Shown: piece by piece, positions 30,027 through 33,047 of the stretch | How positions within the stretch are numbered: the first letter of the stretch is position 1 | Layout of the letters: each line of letters starts with the position of its first letter | Source: a virus | DNA: 33,047 bases | IMG/VR virus record: IMGVR_UViG_3300020074_000068 | Coordinates: 1 to 33,047 of that record | Strand: one strand, 5' to 3' | Made by a program: the position numbers and the translations under genes | Notes under the pieces: model-generated | Database searches by the model: none | What the model was told of the DNA's origin: nothing | What the model saw: only the letters and a program-made list of their open reading frames with translations

Positions 30027-30131
30027 GTAAGATTAATTAGTAGGTCTAATATATAAATATCAAAATATACGGTAGAATCAACTTACTGTAACTAGTTTTA
30101 TAGAATCTATATCTACTTTATAATCAGCCGT

Positions 30132-30725
30132 TTATTGAAAATGTTCTCCGCCTACCCAGAATACTAGAGATCTACGTAAGCCTCTAGTAACTCTAGTAAC
30201 TCTATGCATCATGTAAGAAGGGAATACAAATACAGCGCCTTTGTCTCTTGAAGCAGTAACGTAGTTGTCTCCGCCTAACCAATACTGTAAATCGCCTCCT
30301 CCATATTCATCAGGTCCAGCAAGCTGTACAACTAGAGAAACTTTTCTTAAAGATGCAGAACCAGGTCCGATGTCTTGATGCCATACGTAATGTCCGCTTT
30401 CAGATGCTAAATACTCAGTATACTGAATGTTATCAACTATATGGTGTAAATTAAAATTCCATAGAACGTCATTTGCTTCAATAACGCATGCCATTAAACG
30501 TTCATAAAGCCATTCCCATTGAGTGTTTTTTGGAATCCATTTCAAACGTGAAGATCGTATTTTCTTAGCTTCGTTGCCATCCCCAATTACAGTAGCTTCT
30601 TCAAAATTAAGAGAATTTAAATCTTGATCGATTTTACCTAACTCTTCTATACTAAACTTAGTCAAGTAGTAGTAGTAATTTTGCGGATCGTTTTCCTTCT
30701 TGGGAAAGGTGTAGGTTGTTAACAT
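30132..30725 (-). CDS. 2-oxoglutarate/Fe(II)-dependent dioxygenase (PKHD-type)
   Basis: Iron-coordinating residues of the double-stranded beta-helix fold are visible: H116 and D118 in WHQDIG, H174 in MMHRVT, and the 2-oxoglutarate-binding Arg in RRSLVFW (R184/R185). VSLVVQLAGPDEYGGGDLQYW is the typical core before the second half. It resembles PiuC/PKHD-type hydroxylases (about 225 aa) but at 197 aa is shorter. Such enzymes hydroxylate proteins or nucleobases; substrate unknown. It follows the glycosyltransferase by 10 bases, so it may act on the same surface or protein substrate. Confidence 0.85.
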   Translation of the reverse strand: MLTTYTFPKKENDPQNYYYYLTKFSIEELGKIDQDLNSLNFEEATVIGDGNEAKKIRSSRLKWIPKNTQWEWLYERLMACVIEANDVLWNFNLHHIVDNIQYTEYLASESGHYVWHQDIGPGSASLRKVSLVVQLAGPDEYGGGDLQYWLGGDNYVTASRDKGAVFVFPSYMMHRVTRVTRGLRRSLVFWVGGEHFQ

Positions 30726-30735
30726 TGCTTTTATT

Positions 30736-31515
30736 TTAAATATTGATTTGTTTGCTTCTAACGAATTCTAGATCAAAAGTAGTTGCTGAAATAGGAAAAG
30801 CCTCGTTATTGAAAGGATTCTTATATGGATCAGTCATTCTCCAACCTTTACCCCATTTTTTATTCAAATATTCGAAATTAATTTTATTTATCTCTGAGAG
30901 ACGGGTTTGAAGTTCTAAACTTGATTTTACTGTTTGACTTCCGTGTTTATAGTATTCATGTGCGAATCCATCACCATGGTAATAAGATCTAGTCAAGCTA
31001 TATATACGTTTGAGAGGTTTTGCCCAGACTCTCATAGTATAATCAGCATCTTCACAGTAAGCGGGAGATAGGTTCTCATCGAATAGTCCATATTCCTGTA
31101 TTACCCAGTCTTTAATTAAAAATAAGTCCCATGAACCATCGTCAAAGTCTCCGCCATATCCGTGAACTATCCCTACATCCTGTTGTTGAGAGGCTTGTAC
31201 CATCTCCTTCAAAAAGCCTTCAGTAAATGCTACATCGTCGTTTGTAATAATCCAGAAAGGGGCTAGTATATACGACTTTAATATAAGATTCCATACACAA
31301 GGGATCCCTAAATTAGACGGTAGATGACAGATAGTTAGTTTATCTACAAAATAATTTTTATTCATATGCAGGTCTTCTAACTGCTGTGTTATCTCCCCTT
31401 TACCGTTGTTATTAAAAATCACGAAATTCTCTACTGGATAATCGATACTATAATATAGTCGCTGAACCCACCGAGGATTTTTCATAACTGGAGCTCCTAT
31501 AACTGGTATTTTCAT
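30736..31515 (-). CDS. GT-A (family 2-like) glycosyltransferase
   Basis: The N-terminus MKIPVIGAPVMKNPRWVQRLYYSI starts a Rossmann-like GT-A fold. LTICHLPSNLGIPCVWN is the usual nucleotide-sugar region and TNDDV (N92-D93-D94) the DXD-like metal site. SPAYCEDADYTMRVW (E155, D156) carries the ED catalytic-base motif of family 2 enzymes. At 259 aa it is a full single domain. It lies between a deoxysugar-type methyltransferase and an oxygenase, so it may add a methylated sugar to phage or host surface; the sugar is unknown. Confidence 0.8.
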   Translation of the reverse strand: MKIPVIGAPVMKNPRWVQRLYYSIDYPVENFVIFNNNGKGEITQQLEDLHMNKNYFVDKLTICHLPSNLGIPCVWNLILKSYILAPFWIITNDDVAFTEGFLKEMVQASQQQDVGIVHGYGGDFDDGSWDLFLIKDWVIQEYGLFDENLSPAYCEDADYTMRVWAKPLKRIYSLTRSYYHGDGFAHEYYKHGSQTVKSSLELQTRLSEINKINFEYLNKKWGKGWRMTDPYKNPFNNEAFPISATTFDLEFVRSKQINI

Positions 31516-31519
31516 ATCA

Positions 31520-32761
31520 TTAATTTAAATCTATGATTTTGATCCTTGGTAATAAAATAATAAATTTTGCTTGAATTTCCAACGCCAAGGACTTAATTAT
31601 ATACTCTGCAAAATTATGTGCAAGTATTAGTATGTAATCTGGGGGAAATACTTTAAGGGCAGATCTATCCACAACTTTTATTCCGGTACCGGGTATATAC
31701 TTACCTTGCTTTAAATTAGTATCATCTACTACATAGTCTATATGTTCATCGGTAAGTTGCATAGCATTAAGATAGATACATCCTTTAGCGGCAGCCCCGA
31801 AACCTGCTATACTCTTTCCTTCTCTTTTTAAATTTAAAATAAAGTCTCTTGACTGTTCAATATGTAGCTTAACTTCTCTTCCCCATTCTAGATACTCTTC
31901 TATTGAAGACTTCTCATTCTCTAAAATAGGTTTAACACTATAATCACATGTTTGAAAAGCCTCACCTACCCCCCCTTTATGTGTAATAAGTAGTCTCATA
32001 GTACCGCCATGAATAGGATAGTTAACGGCTTTTATGACTCTGAGATTATATTTATCAAATAATTTTGTTAACGGACCTACATTATAATAATAAACGTGTT
32101 CGTGATATACTTGATCGAATTGGTTAGTTTCGATATTAGTTTTTAAATAAGGGAATTCAAGGCACCAAATTCCGAACTTCTCTAAGCTAGCTGAAATACC
32201 CTCAACGAAACTCTCTATAGGTTCAGTATGCTGAAAGCAATTAGTAGTAACTATTAATTTGAACTGCTTATTAAGATCGCAAGCTGTTTTCGAATTCCAA
32301 AACGTATTGATAGAGTTTATCCCGTTTTTGACTGCTATTTCAGTTAGATTTTTAGATGCGTCTACATTCAAAACATCTAGTCCGGGTTTTAATTTAAGAA
32401 ACGTCTTTAGTAACGTACCATCGTTTCCTCCTATATCTAAAATCTTATCTCCCTGTTTAAGTTGGAGATATACATTTAGGTAGTTAAACATCTCTTCACA
32501 ATGTTCTATATAAGGATAAGATATACCTGATTTATAGGTATAGTTTGTATAAAGAATTTCTGGATTAATAATATGAGTTAAAGTGCAAAGTTCGCTTTCA
32601 GGAAAATATTGAACTGCTAACGGATAGCGGGGACAGTTCAAAGATTCTAGCCGGCTATAACATAAATTATTTACTAACGGTAGATCTCCTAAGTTAAAAA
32701 ATTCAACAGGATTTTTATCACCAGTTATAGGACAGACTCGTAAACCTTTTTTAATATTCAT
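31520..32761 (-). CDS. SAM-dependent C-methyltransferase (TylC3/NovU-like, three-domain)
   Basis: The arrangement matches the family with an N-terminal zinc-binding segment, a SAM-binding core and a C-terminal domain. Visible are NLGDLPLVNN (N-terminal domain), DKILDIGGNDGTLLKTFL (SAM-binding glycine loop), LIVTTNCFQHTEPIESFVEGI, the diagnostic FDQVYHEHVYYYNVGPLTKLF and PIHGGTMRLLI, and C-terminal IAGFGAAAKGCIYLNAM with a bound-nucleotide-like motif. The zinc-binding cysteines seem incomplete: only one Cys is in the first pair position (RVCPITGD). NDP-hexose C-methyltransferases use this fold. The start is ATG 32761, overlapping the upstream stop by one base (TAATG), not the TTG at 32770. Confidence 0.8.
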   Translation of the reverse strand: MNIKKGLRVCPITGDKNPVEFFNLGDLPLVNNLCYSRLESLNCPRYPLAVQYFPESELCTLTHIINPEILYTNYTYKSGISYPYIEHCEEMFNYLNVYLQLKQGDKILDIGGNDGTLLKTFLKLKPGLDVLNVDASKNLTEIAVKNGINSINTFWNSKTACDLNKQFKLIVTTNCFQHTEPIESFVEGISASLEKFGIWCLEFPYLKTNIETNQFDQVYHEHVYYYNVGPLTKLFDKYNLRVIKAVNYPIHGGTMRLLITHKGGVGEAFQTCDYSVKPILENEKSSIEEYLEWGREVKLHIEQSRDFILNLKREGKSIAGFGAAAKGCIYLNAMQLTDEHIDYVVDDTNLKQGKYIPGTGIKVVDRSALKVFPPDYILILAHNFAEYIIKSLALEIQAKFIILLPRIKIIDLN

Positions 32762-33047
32762 TAATCCCAAACTTGATCAAAAAAGAATATATGAAATAAT
32801 CTACTATTTTCCATATTGTATCCAAAATAGTTAACACCGGAGTGAATAAGTCCGCCATCAAATATTACTAGTCTATTAAAGATGTTTCCCACTGTATCTA
32901 CCATTTCATAAGGTGTACCATCTAAGAAAGTATGCCCGGGAAACACTTTAAATCCATCGCCTAGCGGACCCCAGTCCATTTGAGTATTGTGGTGTATTTT
33001 TGTTTCTCTATGACGGTAGAAACAGGTTCCAGACTGTGGTGGTGCAT
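32761..33047 (-). CDS. Partial DUF6445/prolyl-hydroxylase-like oxygenase, C-terminal part
   Basis: The frame is open from the window edge for 94 codons to the stop at 32763-32761, so the apparent ATG at 32979 is internal. The visible end reads SGTCFYRHRETK near the edge, then GNIFNRLVIFDGGLIHSGVNYFG and ENSRLFHIFFFDQVW. The pattern 'GTxFYRH...NRLVxxxxxxxHSxxxYFG...RLxxxFFF' resembles DUF6445/2OG-Fe(II) oxygenase-like proteins of phages; the His of IHSG and the Arg of SRLFHIFF would be the second iron ligand and the 2-oxoglutarate-binding Arg. The N-terminal half lies outside the window, so activity cannot be judged. It would be the second oxygenase in this module. Confidence 0.65.
   Translation of the reverse strand, partial: APPQSGTCFYRHRETKIHHNTQMDWGPLGDGFKVFPGHTFLDGTPYEMVDTVGNIFNRLVIFDGGLIHSGVNYFGYNMENSRLFHIFFFDQVWD

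Noticed and set aside
32762-32770. TTG start at 32770 for the methyltransferase
   Set aside because: An ATG at 32761 overlapping the upstream stop (TAATG) is the usual junction in this operon and gives the expected N-terminus of the family.

Overview
This window looks like a stretch of an AT-rich, strictly lytic, contractile-tailed (T4-like myovirus) phage genome. Every supported gene lies on the minus strand, packed head to tail with overlaps or very short spacers, and no stretch longer than about 130 bases lacks a gene. The T4 relationship rests on recognisable homologues of UvsX, gp32, a gp41-type helicase, RNase H, endonuclease V, the tail sheath (gp18), tail tube (gp19), gp26-like and gp53-like baseplate proteins and a tape measure. 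The replicative polymerase looks like family A rather than T4's family B, so this is a distant ('far-T4') relative. Start codons almost never have a Shine-Dalgarno sequence and instead follow A/T-rich leaders, and one small gene belongs to the DUF5522 family, which I know mainly from Bacteroidota. A Bacteroidota host is therefore my inference, not something the sequence proves.

Layout from high to low coordinates, which is the direction of transcription: (1) 33047-30132, a modification module with two 2-oxoglutarate/Fe(II) oxygenase-type proteins, a C-methyltransferase of the deoxysugar type and a GT-A glycosyltransferase. (2) 30003-15027, the tail module: two small proteins, sheath, a putative virion protein, tube, a terminator followed by a small membrane-protein cassette, a gp26-like protein with an out-of-frame downstream partner, tape measure, baseplate proteins, gp53-like LysM protein, a 1409-residue hub-like protein with a C-terminal peptidoglycan-hydrolase-like domain, and an accessory structural protein. 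(3) 14970-8221, the replication/recombination/repair module: family A polymerase, an unknown, gp32-like SSB, UvsX, a pyrimidine-dimer glycosylase fused to a 5'-3' exonuclease, helicase, and a small unknown. (4) 8130-5368, a B12-dependent ribonucleotide reductase, a GT32 glycosyltransferase and a small protein. (5) 5343-3004, a fibre-like protein built of about 22 seventeen-residue repeats. (6) 2988-1, small accessory genes with QueD and QueE (7-deazaguanine biosynthesis) and an SPFH/band-7 membrane protein.

How it works together: the reductase supplies dNTPs to the polymerase, helicase, SSB and recombinase; QueD/QueE supply the preQ0 pathway, which phages often use to modify DNA guanines; the tail genes build a contractile tail; glycosyltransferases, methyltransferase and oxygenases probably modify host or virion surface glycans or proteins.

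The points most worth checking are the endonuclease V-RNase H fusion (9858-11255), a probable programmed +1/-2 frameshift joining a gp26-like protein to a gp51/tail-chaperone-like extension at a T9 run (25117-25145), a recurring TATTTAT box upstream of structural genes that is the reverse complement of part of the T4 late promoter, and a family A polymerase whose proofreading domain seems degenerate.
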